In this document: one piece after another, positions 1-6,017 of the stretch
Layout of the letters: each line of letters begins with the position of its first letter
Position numbering within the stretch: position 1 is the stretch's first letter
Source: an uncultured bacterium
GTDB lineage: Bacteria > Pseudomonadota > Alphaproteobacteria > CAISDR01
DNA: 6,017 bases
Direction of reading: 5' to 3'
NCBI GenBank assembly: GCA_903884125.1
Contig: CAISDR010000059.1
Location: 1-6,017, forward strand
Translations under genes and position numbers: made by a program
Notes under the pieces: generated by a model
What the model saw: the letters and a program-made list of their open reading frames with translations, nothing else
Databases searched by the model: none
What the model was told of the DNA's origin: nothing

Positions 1-57
1 CTGACCTGGGATTTGAACTTGAACTTGGCCGCAGTTTCTCTGAAGTGCCACCGAGCT

Positions 58-61
58 GAGG
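58..61 (+). promoter_or_regulatory. Ribosome binding site deciding the start of the hypothetical gene
   Basis: GAGG lies five bases before ATG 67. It is the only good Shine-Dalgarno match near the 5' end of this frame and favours ATG 67 over the upstream TTG at 13. No convincing -35/-10 pair is visible in bases 1-57. Confidence 0.5.
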
Positions 62-66
62 TCCGC

Positions 67-651
67 ATGATGGAATCCATTTTCACCATCATCACGATTG
101 TGGCTGGCCTTGCGGTGGTCGGCCCATGCCTTGCGCGCGTGGTTGTGGCCTATCAGCATGGCATGAATGAGATCGAAACGATGGAAGTGATGGCCCGCCA
201 CCTGCGTGATGAGGGTCAGCGCGCCATTGAACGCGCGGCCGTGCTGGAAAATGAATTGACCGGTCTGATGCGCGAGCGTGATGAATTTCAGGCACGCATC
301 AAGCCATTGGAAGAATCAATTTCGCCAGACCGGCTGGCAAAGCGTGATCGGGTATTTATGGCAACCGACCGTTATTCGAACTGGGATGAAGAGTTTTATG
401 TAACGATTGTGAATAAAACCATTGAAACCTCTTCCTTCCATCTCATCGCGGTGGAAAGCTGGCAGCGCGGACGCAAGCATGTTTTCTGGGCACCTACCGA
501 AGCCGATGTGCGCGCCTCGGCCGAAGCGCGGTTTCCTGCTGCGCTGGGATATATAGTCCTGTCCGTCGAAATTCCTGAAAAGCGATTGCTTAATACGACA
601 AATATGGATGAACCGCAGGCGAATCCAGAAGCTATGGCGATCAACAGTTAG
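67..651 (+). CDS. Hypothetical protein with N-terminal membrane helix and coiled coil
   Basis: I do not recognise this 194-residue protein. Residues about 4-28 form one hydrophobic stretch (IFTIITIVAGLAVVG and onward), read as a membrane anchor or uncleaved signal. Residues about 32-85 are charged and helical, rich in Glu, Arg and Leu, and look like a coiled coil. Residues about 100-172 look like a small mixed alpha/beta domain (EEFYVTIVNKTIE, ESWQRGRKHVFWAPTEADV), followed by a polar tail. The inferred arrangement is a membrane-tethered coiled coil with a soluble C-terminal domain; function unknown. I chose ATG 67 because GAGG at 58-61 lies five bases upstream and the hydrophobic segment begins at once. 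ATG 70 is also possible. The frame stays open leftward to the window edge, including a TTG at 13, so a longer N-terminus cannot be excluded. It converges on moeA with a 24-base gap that shows no obvious terminator hairpin. Confidence 0.7.
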   Translation: MMESIFTIITIVAGLAVVGPCLARVVVAYQHGMNEIETMEVMARHLRDEGQRAIERAAVLENELTGLMRERDEFQARIKPLEESISPDRLAKRDRVFMATDRYSNWDEEFYVTIVNKTIETSSFHLIAVESWQRGRKHVFWAPTEADVRASAEARFPAALGYIVLSVEIPEKRLLNTTNMDEPQANPEAMAINS

Positions 652-675
652 GGCGGTCCATCTGACTCGTTGGCA

Positions 676-1869
676 TTAATACCGAAGGTCAAAGGGTAGA
701 ACTCTGACCATTGAACCAGCCTCAGCGGGTGGGGCGAATGGTGGACGCAGTACCAGTCCATCTGCATGAGCCAAAACGCTAAGCATCGAACTGTCCTGAA
801 GGTCAAATACTTTCGCCTGCCAGTTGCCGCTGTCATCCTGCCAAAGCCGGGCGCGCAAAAAATCAGCACGCTTGTCATTAGCTGCCAGGAACGTTGTTGT
901 CTGCGCGATGATTTCGGGCGGTTGTATGTCACGCCCCTGCATGCGCAACAAAGCCGGTACCATAAACAATAACCCGCAGACCATGGCCGAAACGGGATTA
1001 CCCGGCAGGCCCATAAATGCTGTGCCATCAATCATCCCGCTCATCAACGGTTTGCCGGGGCGCATAGCTATTTTATGAAAGTCCAGAGTAAGACCATTGG
1101 CCGAAAGGCTCGACTTCACCAGATCATGGTCGCCCACAGATGCACCGCCGATGGTAACCAGCATGTCGGCCCCGCGCGCACCTTTGGCCAGATCCGCCAG
1201 AATGTCTGCACGATCAGGTGCAATGCCAAGATCCAGCACCTCGCCGCCAGCATCTCGCACCAGCCCGGCCACACCCAGATGATTGGATGCGATGATCTGA
1301 TCAGGTCCACACGGTTCGCCCGGCCGCACCAGTTCATCACCGGTGGCCATGATCGCCACACGTGGCCTGCGACGGACACTGACCCAGGGTATGTCCATAG
1401 CAGCCAGAAATGCGACATCCCGTGCGCTGAGACGCTTGCCCGCCTTAAGGCCGATGTCACCCGTAATGAAATCCAGTCCACGGCGACGGATATGTTTGCC
1501 GGGCGGTGTTGCCTCGCGGATGATCAGAGCGCCATCAATCAGGTCGGCATCTTCCTGCAGTATTATTGTGTCGGCGCCGTCCGGCACAATTGCGCCGGTA
1601 AAAATGCGTACCGCACTTCTTTCGGGCAATGGCCGGTCAAATGCGCGCCCGGCAGCAGATTCACCAGCAGGTATTATAGGCTGCCCCAGATCGGCGCTGC
1701 GAATGGCCCAGCCATCCATCGCACTCATATCCGCTGGTGGCTGGGTACGGCGGGCGATCATATCTTCGCCCAATACCCGACCCAGCGCGCGGTCAACCGC
1801 AATCACCTCGCAGGCCAGCGGGCGCAGCGGCTCTAATATTCTGGCGCGTGCCTCGGCGACGGAAATCAT
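676..1869 (-). CDS. moeA: Molybdopterin molybdotransferase MoeA
   Basis: MoeA inserts molybdate into adenylylated molybdopterin, the last common step of molybdenum cofactor synthesis in the cytoplasm. The 397 residues match the family's usual length of about 400. Visible signatures, in order: SAMDGWA (49-55, with the conserved Asp52), RRRGLDF (128-134, Asp133), ATGDEL (175-180, Glu179), the MoCF/MogA-like motif GGASVGDHD (241-249), MRPGKP (269-274) and GLPGNPVSA (287-295). The C-terminal region from about 320 fits domain IV, including RADFLRARL. The acidic residues expected for molybdate and Mg handling appear intact. The ATG overlaps the moaC stop as ATGA, so translation is probably coupled and no strong ribosome site precedes it. 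It is the last gene of the operon, with no clear terminator in the 24 bases before the convergent neighbour. In many alphaproteobacteria lexA follows here; in this window it does not. Confidence 0.96.
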   Translation of the reverse strand: MISVAEARARILEPLRPLACEVIAVDRALGRVLGEDMIARRTQPPADMSAMDGWAIRSADLGQPIIPAGESAAGRAFDRPLPERSAVRIFTGAIVPDGADTIILQEDADLIDGALIIREATPPGKHIRRRGLDFITGDIGLKAGKRLSARDVAFLAAMDIPWVSVRRRPRVAIMATGDELVRPGEPCGPDQIIASNHLGVAGLVRDAGGEVLDLGIAPDRADILADLAKGARGADMLVTIGGASVGDHDLVKSSLSANGLTLDFHKIAMRPGKPLMSGMIDGTAFMGLPGNPVSAMVCGLLFMVPALLRMQGRDIQPPEIIAQTTTFLAANDKRADFLRARLWQDDSGNWQAKVFDLQDSSMLSVLAHADGLVLRPPFAPPAEAGSMVRVLPFDLRY

Positions 1870-2345
1870 GGCTTTGTCCGGTTGAATTCACCGCTGGCAC
1901 CGCCTGATTTATGTATCAGTCGGATGTCATTGATCGTCATGGAACGATCCACAGCCTTAAGCATGTCATAGATGGTCAGTGCTGCAACGGATACCGCGCA
2001 TAAAGCTTCCATCTCAACTCCGGTCGGGCCGGTGACTTTTGCTGTTGCAGTGATGATCAGGCTTGCAGGCGGCATAATTTCAATCTGCACTTCAACCTTG
2101 CTCAGGGCCAGCGGATGACAAAGCGGGATCAGGTCACTGGTCCGCTTTGCCGCCATGATGCCTGCAATGCGCGCGGTTGCAAGTACATCGCCCTTAGGTG
2201 CACTGCCTGACAAAATCAGGTTCAGCGTTTCCGGTTGCATGTCCACGCGGCCTTCTGCCTTTGCAATCCTGACTGTATCCGCTTTGGCAGATACATCGAC
2301 CATGCGCGCGTGACCATTGTCATCCAGATGTGTCAGCTTGCTCAT
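1866..2345 (-). CDS. moaC: Cyclic pyranopterin monophosphate synthase MoaC
   Basis: MoaC converts 3',8-cyclo-7,8-dihydro-GTP, made by MoaA, to cyclic pyranopterin monophosphate, the first stable intermediate of molybdopterin. The 159 residues are the standard length. Hallmarks are all present: KGDVLATARIAGI (51-63), the substrate-binding LIPLCHPL (72-79, Cys76-His77), GVEMEAL (109-115), YDMLK (126-130), whose Asp127 and Lys130 align with the catalytic Asp128 and Lys131 of the E. coli enzyme, and the C-terminal KSGGASGEF (146-154). It acts as a cytoplasmic hexamer in characterised relatives. Its ATG overlaps the trpC stop by one base (TGATG) and its stop overlaps the moeA start by four bases, so it sits inside the coupled operon. 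No moaA lies in the window, so the partner enzyme must be encoded elsewhere. Confidence 0.97.
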   Translation of the reverse strand: MSKLTHLDDNGHARMVDVSAKADTVRIAKAEGRVDMQPETLNLILSGSAPKGDVLATARIAGIMAAKRTSDLIPLCHPLALSKVEVQIEIMPPASLIITATAKVTGPTGVEMEALCAVSVAALTIYDMLKAVDRSMTINDIRLIHKSGGASGEFNRTKP

Positions 2346-3139
2346 CAGTTCAGGCCCAGTAAATGGCGGGTGGCACTGGCAACGTCGGACTGGCGCATCA
2401 GACTTTCGCCAACCAGAAATGAATGTACACCCTTTTTGCGCAGACGGTTCAGGTCATCCGGGCCGCCAATGCCGCTTTCAGCCACCAACAGGATATGATC
2501 AGGCACATCGGCGCATAATTCCTCGGTGACTTCGAGGCGTGTTTCAAATGTACGCAGATTGCGGTTGTTGATTCCGATCATGGATACATCAAGCATCAAT
2601 GCCCGATCCATTTCGGCACGATCATGAACCTCGACCAGCACATCCAGCCCAAGATCTACTGCACAGTCGCGCAATGCCCGTGCGTCATGATCATCAATGG
2701 CTGCCATGATGATCAGAATGCAGTCGGCCCCCATGGCACGGGTTTGCAGCACCTGATACGGATCGAACATGAAATCCTTGCGCAGAACGGGCAGGGCGAC
2801 GGCGTTACGTGCGGCAATCAGATATTCCGGCGAACCAAGAAAACTGGGGGCGTCGGTCAAAACTGACAGGCAGGTCGCACCACCGGCTTCATAGGCTTTT
2901 GCCAGTTGCGGTGGATTGAAGTCCGCACGGATCAGTCCTTTTGACGGGCTGGCCTTTTTGATTTCGGCGATCAGGGCGGGTCTGCCCGAACTGATCTTTG
3001 CAGAAAGTGCCTCTTTGAATCCGCGCGCCGCTGGCATCTGCGCGATCTGGCTTTCAAGTTGTGCTTGCGGCACGGCCTGTTTTGCGGTGGCAATTTCGAC
3101 CCGCTTGTATTTTTCGATACTGGCCAGAATATCGCTCAT
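2345..3139 (-). CDS. trpC: Indole-3-glycerol phosphate synthase TrpC
   Basis: TrpC closes the indole ring, turning carboxyphenylaminodeoxyribulose phosphate into indole-3-glycerol phosphate. At 264 residues it is a stand-alone (beta/alpha)8 barrel, not the TrpC-TrpF fusion of enteric bacteria. The expected active-site pieces are present: IAEIKKASPSKG (57-68, Glu59 and Lys61), VLRKDF (118-123, Lys121), VEVHD (169-173, Glu170), GINNRNL (189-195, Asn191), AESGI (220-224, Glu221-Ser222) and the phosphate-binding FLVGESLM (241-248). The start overlaps the trpD stop as ATGA, and the stop overlaps the moaC start by one base. The separate isomerase TrpF is not in the window. Confidence 0.97.
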   Translation of the reverse strand: MSDILASIEKYKRVEIATAKQAVPQAQLESQIAQMPAARGFKEALSAKISSGRPALIAEIKKASPSKGLIRADFNPPQLAKAYEAGGATCLSVLTDAPSFLGSPEYLIAARNAVALPVLRKDFMFDPYQVLQTRAMGADCILIIMAAIDDHDARALRDCAVDLGLDVLVEVHDRAEMDRALMLDVSMIGINNRNLRTFETRLEVTEELCADVPDHILLVAESGIGGPDDLNRLRKKGVHSFLVGESLMRQSDVASATRHLLGLN

Positions 3140-4149
3140 GACATCTGCTCGTTGGAACTTATCACCAATCGTCGCAACGCCTCGCGCGCCAGTCCTTCAT
3201 CAATTGATTTCTGTGCCAGGCTTGCACCCGATCGCAGATCACCGGCAAGACCAGCCACAATCAAGGCGGCAGCGGCATTAAGTACCGCAATATCCCGATA
3301 GGCACCTTGTGCGCCATCCAGCAACTGGCCCAGTGCCATGGCATTGTGATTGGCATCCCCACCGATCAGCTGTTCGCGCGTGGTCAACGCCAGCCCGGCA
3401 TCACCCGGTGTGATATCAAAACGTGACAGCTTCCCCTGATCGATGGCGATGACATGACTGGGTGCGGCAGTGCTTAATTCATCAAGTCCATCGCTGCCAT
3501 GGACAACCCAGGCCCGGGTCACACCCAAAGCAGATAATGCCTGTGCATAGGCTTCCAGCTTCGTTGGATCATAAACACCTGCCAGCATGCGTGTTACCCT
3601 GGCCGGATTGCACAGTGGACCGGTCAGGTTGAAGATCGTTGGTGTGCCAAGTTCGGATCGTGCTGCCGCCACCTGCCGCATCGCTGTGTGAAAGGCGGGG
3701 GCAAACATAAATCCGATGCCAGCCGATTTCAGGCAATGCTTAACACCGGCAGCGGAATTCTCCAGTTTTACGCCCAATGTTTCCAGCGTATCTGCCGTGC
3801 CCGATTTTGATGTGGCCGACCGGTTACCATGCTTTGCAACCGGCACACCCAGACCTGCCACAATCAGGGCGGCTGCGGTTGAAACATTGTAACTGCCGGA
3901 CCTATCACCACCGGTGCCAACAATATCCATTGCATTATCGGGTGCATCAACCTGCAAACAGCGTTCACGCAGGGCGCTGGCGGCGGCAATAAGGTCGCTG
4001 GCATTTTCACCCTTGATCCGTAATGCCATCAAAAACGCACCGATCTGACTTGGCGTTGCCGCCCCATCCATGATCAGGTCGAAGGCTTGACGGGTTTCTT
4101 GCGCGCTAAGCGCCTGCCCCAAAGCCAGCGTCGCCAGAATCTGCTTCAT
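3136..4149 (-). CDS. trpD: Anthranilate phosphoribosyltransferase TrpD
   Basis: TrpD transfers phosphoribose from PRPP to anthranilate, the second step of the tryptophan branch. It is 337 residues, normal for a monofunctional TrpD not fused to TrpG. Key motifs: the PRPP-binding GTGGD (78-82) leading to SYNVSTA (86-92), KHGNR (106-110), Arg164 in ARSELGTPT for anthranilate binding, NLTGPLCNPA (174-183), and the metal-binding acidic pair Asp223-Glu224 in GLDELS. One mild oddity is Arg83 directly after GTGGD, where glycine is usual. The start is supported by GGTGAGG just before the ATG (inside the end of trpG) and by the four-base ATGA overlap with the trpG stop. It is the best ribosome site in the operon. 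Confidence 0.97.
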   Translation of the reverse strand: MKQILATLALGQALSAQETRQAFDLIMDGAATPSQIGAFLMALRIKGENASDLIAAASALRERCLQVDAPDNAMDIVGTGGDRSGSYNVSTAAALIVAGLGVPVAKHGNRSATSKSGTADTLETLGVKLENSAAGVKHCLKSAGIGFMFAPAFHTAMRQVAAARSELGTPTIFNLTGPLCNPARVTRMLAGVYDPTKLEAYAQALSALGVTRAWVVHGSDGLDELSTAAPSHVIAIDQGKLSRFDITPGDAGLALTTREQLIGGDANHNAMALGQLLDGAQGAYRDIAVLNAAAALIVAGLAGDLRSGASLAQKSIDEGLAREALRRLVISSNEQMS

Positions 4150-4721
4150 ACCTCACCGGCCACAACCAGAAAGTTCCGCAGAAGGGCATGTCCCTGTTCG
4201 GACGCGATGCTTTCAGGATGAAACTGAACACCATGGATGGGCCGGGATTTATGCGACAGGCCCATGATCACGCCATCATCGCTTTCAGCGGTGATCTCAA
4301 ATTCATCCGGCAGATGATCGCGGGCAACCACCAGCGAATGATACCGCGTTGCCTGAAAATCATTATTCAGACCGTAAAACACCCCATGCCCATTGTGATG
4401 AATGCGAGATAATTTGCCATGCATGGGCACAGGTGCGCGAACTACTGCGCCACCAAAGGCCTGTCCGATTGCCTGATGCCCCAGACACACACCGAATATG
4501 GGTTGTTCGACCGGCGCACGCGCCAGCAGGTCAAGACAAATGCCCGCCCGGTCGGGATCGCAAGGGCCGGGCGACAGCACGATTCCCTTTGGCTTTGATG
4601 CCAGCACCTCATCTACACTGATCTTGTCATTGCGATGAACCTGACAGCTGGCCCCCAGCTCGCCCAGAAAATGAACAAGGTTATAGGTAAAGCTGTCGTA
4701 GTTATCGATTATCAGAATCAT
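4146..4721 (-). CDS. trpG: Anthranilate synthase glutamine amidotransferase subunit TrpG (TrpG/PabA family)
   Basis: This class I glutamine amidotransferase hydrolyses glutamine and passes ammonia to TrpE to make anthranilate from chorismate. The 191 residues begin with the classic MILIIDNYDSFTYNLV. They contain the oxyanion-hole LSPGPCDP (49-56), the nucleophile Cys79 in GVCLGHQAIGQAFGG (77-91), and the catalytic His168 and Glu170 in GVQFHPESI (164-172), so the triad is intact. It is not fused to TrpE or TrpD. PabA for folate synthesis is nearly identical in sequence, and one protein may serve both roles; the trpDC neighbours favour TrpG as the name. No Shine-Dalgarno is visible: the bases before the ATG read TTGAAATAAAT. 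The synthase subunit gene trpE, which often lies just upstream, is absent here and a LysR regulator gene occupies that side. Confidence 0.95.
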   Translation of the reverse strand: MILIIDNYDSFTYNLVHFLGELGASCQVHRNDKISVDEVLASKPKGIVLSPGPCDPDRAGICLDLLARAPVEQPIFGVCLGHQAIGQAFGGAVVRAPVPMHGKLSRIHHNGHGVFYGLNNDFQATRYHSLVVARDHLPDEFEITAESDDGVIMGLSHKSRPIHGVQFHPESIASEQGHALLRNFLVVAGEV

Positions 4722-4909
4722 ATTTATTTCAACGAGTTATCGGATCACTTGGGCCGCATTAAGAGGGACTGGTGCAACCCGGCCCCCAGTCAATCATCCG
4801 GCACGTTGGATTGTCTGTGCGTTCGGACAACCGCTTTAGCATCGAATATTGCCAATGGCCAGACGGTGAACTTAAATGCCCCCGATATCTCGCAAGCCTG
4901 GGCGAATGC
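4722..4909 (-). promoter_or_regulatory. Leader/promoter region of the trpGDC-moaC-moeA operon
   Basis: This 188-base gap separates the LysR gene from trpG on the same strand and should hold the operon's promoter if it has its own. I see no convincing -35/-10 pair. On the transcribed strand it holds several inverted repeats: GACTGG/CCAGTC (4786-4791 with 4767-4772), GGGCC/GGCCC (4781-4785 with 4751-4755) and CGGAT/ATCCG (4796-4800 with 4741-4745). The first two interleave, so they cannot form together except as a pseudoknot. A small ORF (27 codons from ATG 4842, or 12 from ATG 4797, both ending TAA at 4759) runs through them with one Trp codon and no ribosome site. None of these stems is followed by a U-tract. 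A regulatory leader is plausible but unproven. Confidence 0.35.
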
Positions 4910-5893
4910 CTAATTTAGGGCATCTGCCAATGCTGGAAGGCCATCGGATTCCAAATCCGGGGTCCCAGCATCGATGCCATTGGTTGCGATCTGAAAAACC
5001 TTTATCAGATCCTGATAAGGTTCCAGCAGATGGGGGATCTTGAACACATGGTCGGCGACGACCAGCCACAGGTCCAATTGCATGGGTGGCCCATCCAGAA
5101 TGGGTCTGAAGCTTGGTGCATGCAGCGGCATCTGCATCGGGAACAAAGAGATGAACTGACCGTGTGTGACCATGCGTTCAAGGGTGGTTGAACTCAGCAC
5201 GCGGATCGGTGGCACCGGGCTTGCCCGCATCAATTGATACCAGGGTTCAAAACAGGCAGGTTCGCCCATGCCCTCCCAGCCATTCAGCCAGCCAAGTCGT
5301 GCGCATTTCAGGTCGTCAAAACCACCGGGCTGTCCATGAGCTGCCACATAGGCATCGGTATAAAACGGAAGAAAATTGACTGTCATTAGCCGCCGGACCT
5401 TTGCACTCGGTTCTGCGGGTGGGATCGATCCGACATTTGACCATTCAAAGCGGACGTCCGGTTCCAGACCATCATTGTCCGATACCAGAATGGCCTTGAA
5501 CAAAAGGCTTGATATTTCCAGAAGCTGGGTCATCTGAAACGGGCCGAAATTGGCCCCCGAAATAATCGGGGTCAACATGTAATGGGCAATGCTTTCCGGT
5601 GCCTTGATCCTAAGCGCACGGGTCCCGCTTAATGCCTGAAGCGCGGATTCAAATTTGCGGGATGACTGGATCAGGCCGGTAGAGACTTCCAGCATCTGGC
5701 GACCGAAATCCGTCAATTGCACACCAGCAGCCGAACGATGAAACAGTTTCTGGCCTATGCGGGCCTCCAGTTTGGCAATGCGTCGGCCAACGGTTGCCTG
5801 ATCCATGCCCAGTCTTTGCGCCGCCAGCACAAAGGATTCCGCACCTGCCGCCTCGGCAAAGACTTCCACGTCGGTCCAGTCAGTAATCTTCAC
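4910..5893 (-). CDS. LysR-family transcriptional regulator
   Basis: This 327-residue protein has the LysR architecture: an N-terminal winged helix-turn-helix (about residues 6-65) and a longer, more diverged effector-binding region. The DNA-binding part is clear: ESFVLAAQRLGMDQATVGRR (19-38), then IAKLEARIGQKLFHRSAAGVQLTDFG, which is the typical recognition helix, linker and wing of the family. The C-terminal part (about 90-300) is consistent with a periplasmic-binding-protein-like fold but lacks motifs that name a ligand. The start is GTG at 5893; the next in-frame Met (residue 30) would cut into the helix-turn-helix. Only weak purine-rich sequence precedes it. It lies upstream of trpG in the same direction, but the 188-base gap means control of the trp genes is only a possibility. 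LysR proteins more often act on a divergent neighbour, here off the right edge. Confidence 0.9.
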   Translation of the reverse strand: MKITDWTDVEVFAEAAGAESFVLAAQRLGMDQATVGRRIAKLEARIGQKLFHRSAAGVQLTDFGRQMLEVSTGLIQSSRKFESALQALSGTRALRIKAPESIAHYMLTPIISGANFGPFQMTQLLEISSLLFKAILVSDNDGLEPDVRFEWSNVGSIPPAEPSAKVRRLMTVNFLPFYTDAYVAAHGQPGGFDDLKCARLGWLNGWEGMGEPACFEPWYQLMRASPVPPIRVLSSTTLERMVTHGQFISLFPMQMPLHAPSFRPILDGPPMQLDLWLVVADHVFKIPHLLEPYQDLIKVFQIATNGIDAGTPDLESDGLPALADALN

Positions 5894-5936
5894 AATGCAA
5901 CCATTTCAATATTGTGACGCAGTCCGACCACCGATA

Positions 5937-5959
5937 CTGCAAACTTTGAATACTTGCAG
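5937..5959. promoter_or_regulatory. Perfect inverted repeat, candidate LysR operator
   Basis: CTGCAA at 5937-5942 and TTGCAG at 5954-5959 are perfect reverse complements separated by 11 bases, about 44-66 bases upstream of the LysR start. The size suits a dimeric regulator. It does not meet the strict T-N11-A rule of LysR boxes: the inner pair is A-N11-T. That lowers confidence. The second arm is followed at 5961-5966 by TTTGCA, which pairs with TGCAAA at 5938-5943, so a second overlapping inverted repeat is also present. Confidence 0.35.
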
Positions 5960-5990
5960 CTTTGCATAGGCTAAGGCGTTTTCGCAAGCG

Positions 5991-6002
5991 CAATTGCAAT
6001 TG
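5991..6002. repeat. Double palindrome CAATTGCAATTG
   Basis: Two copies of the six-base palindrome CAATTG stand side by side, and the 12 bases are themselves a perfect palindrome. It lies about 100 bases upstream of the LysR start and next to an A/T-rich stretch (TTTTAAAT). It could be a protein-binding site for the LysR protein or for another factor, or chance in A/T-rich intergenic DNA. Confidence 0.3.
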
Positions 6003-6017
6003 TTTTAAATCATCAAC

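Larger units (their letters stand above)
5894..6017. promoter_or_regulatory. Non-coding region upstream of the LysR gene
   Basis: These 124 bases run from the LysR start to the window edge and hold no supported gene. They are richer in A and T than the coding DNA. They contain an inverted repeat (5937-5959), the palindrome CAATATTG (5907-5914) close to the LysR start, and the double palindrome at 5991-6002. LysR regulators commonly bind such a region to repress themselves and to activate a divergent gene, which would start beyond base 6017. I find no strong promoter match on either strand. Confidence 0.45.

Noticed and set aside
13..66. A TTG start at 13 adding 18 residues to the hypothetical protein
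   Set aside because: No ribosome site precedes it, while ATG 67 has GAGG at ideal spacing and begins directly at the hydrophobic segment.
652..675. A shared bidirectional terminator between the hypothetical gene and moeA
   Set aside because: The 24-base gap shows no stem of useful length and no T-run on either strand.
1075..1836. A 253-residue + strand open frame lying opposite moeA
   Set aside because: It is fully antisense to a gene with unambiguous MoeA motifs, and its translation (many His, Arg, Cys, Gln) resembles no family and looks like reverse-strand shadow.
1343..1885. A 180-residue + strand open frame opposite moeA and the moaC junction
   Set aside because: Arg/Ser/Ala-rich low-complexity translation typical of the antisense of a GC-rich gene; no ribosome site or family features.
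4808..4832. Inverted repeat TTGTC/GACAA as a terminator after the LysR gene
   Set aside because: A five-base stem with a ten-base loop and no following T-run; too weak to call.
4759..4842. The 27-codon frame upstream of trpG as a real trp leader peptide gene
   Set aside because: One Trp codon, no ribosome site and no terminator stem; kept only as part of a regulatory hypothesis.
1..6017. CRISPR array, insertion sequence, phage or defence system
   Set aside because: No spaced direct repeats, transposase, integrase, terminal repeats or defence-type domains were seen; nearly all of the DNA is accounted for by housekeeping genes.

Overview
This window looks like an ordinary chromosomal segment of an alphaproteobacterium. 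The evidence is the gene order trpG-trpD-trpC-moaC-moeA, a linkage of tryptophan and molybdenum-cofactor genes that I know from alphaproteobacteria, together with moderately GC-rich codon use. I cannot name the genus; a marine or Rhodospirillales-like lineage is possible, but that is a guess. I see no mobile element, CRISPR array, tRNA or rRNA, and no clear case for a new system.

Layout: at the left edge a + strand gene (67-651) encodes an unrecognised protein with one N-terminal membrane helix and a coiled coil. It converges on a long minus-strand block. Read in its own direction (right to left), that block has a LysR-family regulator (5893-4910), a 188-base gap, then trpG (4721-4146), trpD (4149-3136), trpC (3139-2345), moaC (2345-1866) and moeA (1869-676). 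The last five overlap by 1 or 4 bases at every junction, so they almost certainly form one translationally coupled operon. The right end (5894-6017) is non-coding and probably holds the LysR gene's promoter and operator.

Function: TrpG supplies ammonia to anthranilate synthase, TrpD attaches phosphoribose to anthranilate, and TrpC closes the indole ring, giving three parts of the chorismate-to-tryptophan route. MoaC makes cyclic pyranopterin monophosphate and MoeA inserts molybdate into molybdopterin, so the tail of the operon serves molybdenum cofactor. The synthase partner TrpE, and TrpA, TrpB and TrpF, are not in the window. The lexA gene that often follows moeA in alphaproteobacteria is also absent.

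The points most worth a second look are the trpG leader (mutually exclusive inverted repeats and a tiny ORF with one Trp codon), the absence of trpE and lexA from their usual places, a perfect inverted repeat upstream of the LysR gene, and the unknown membrane-anchored coiled-coil protein.
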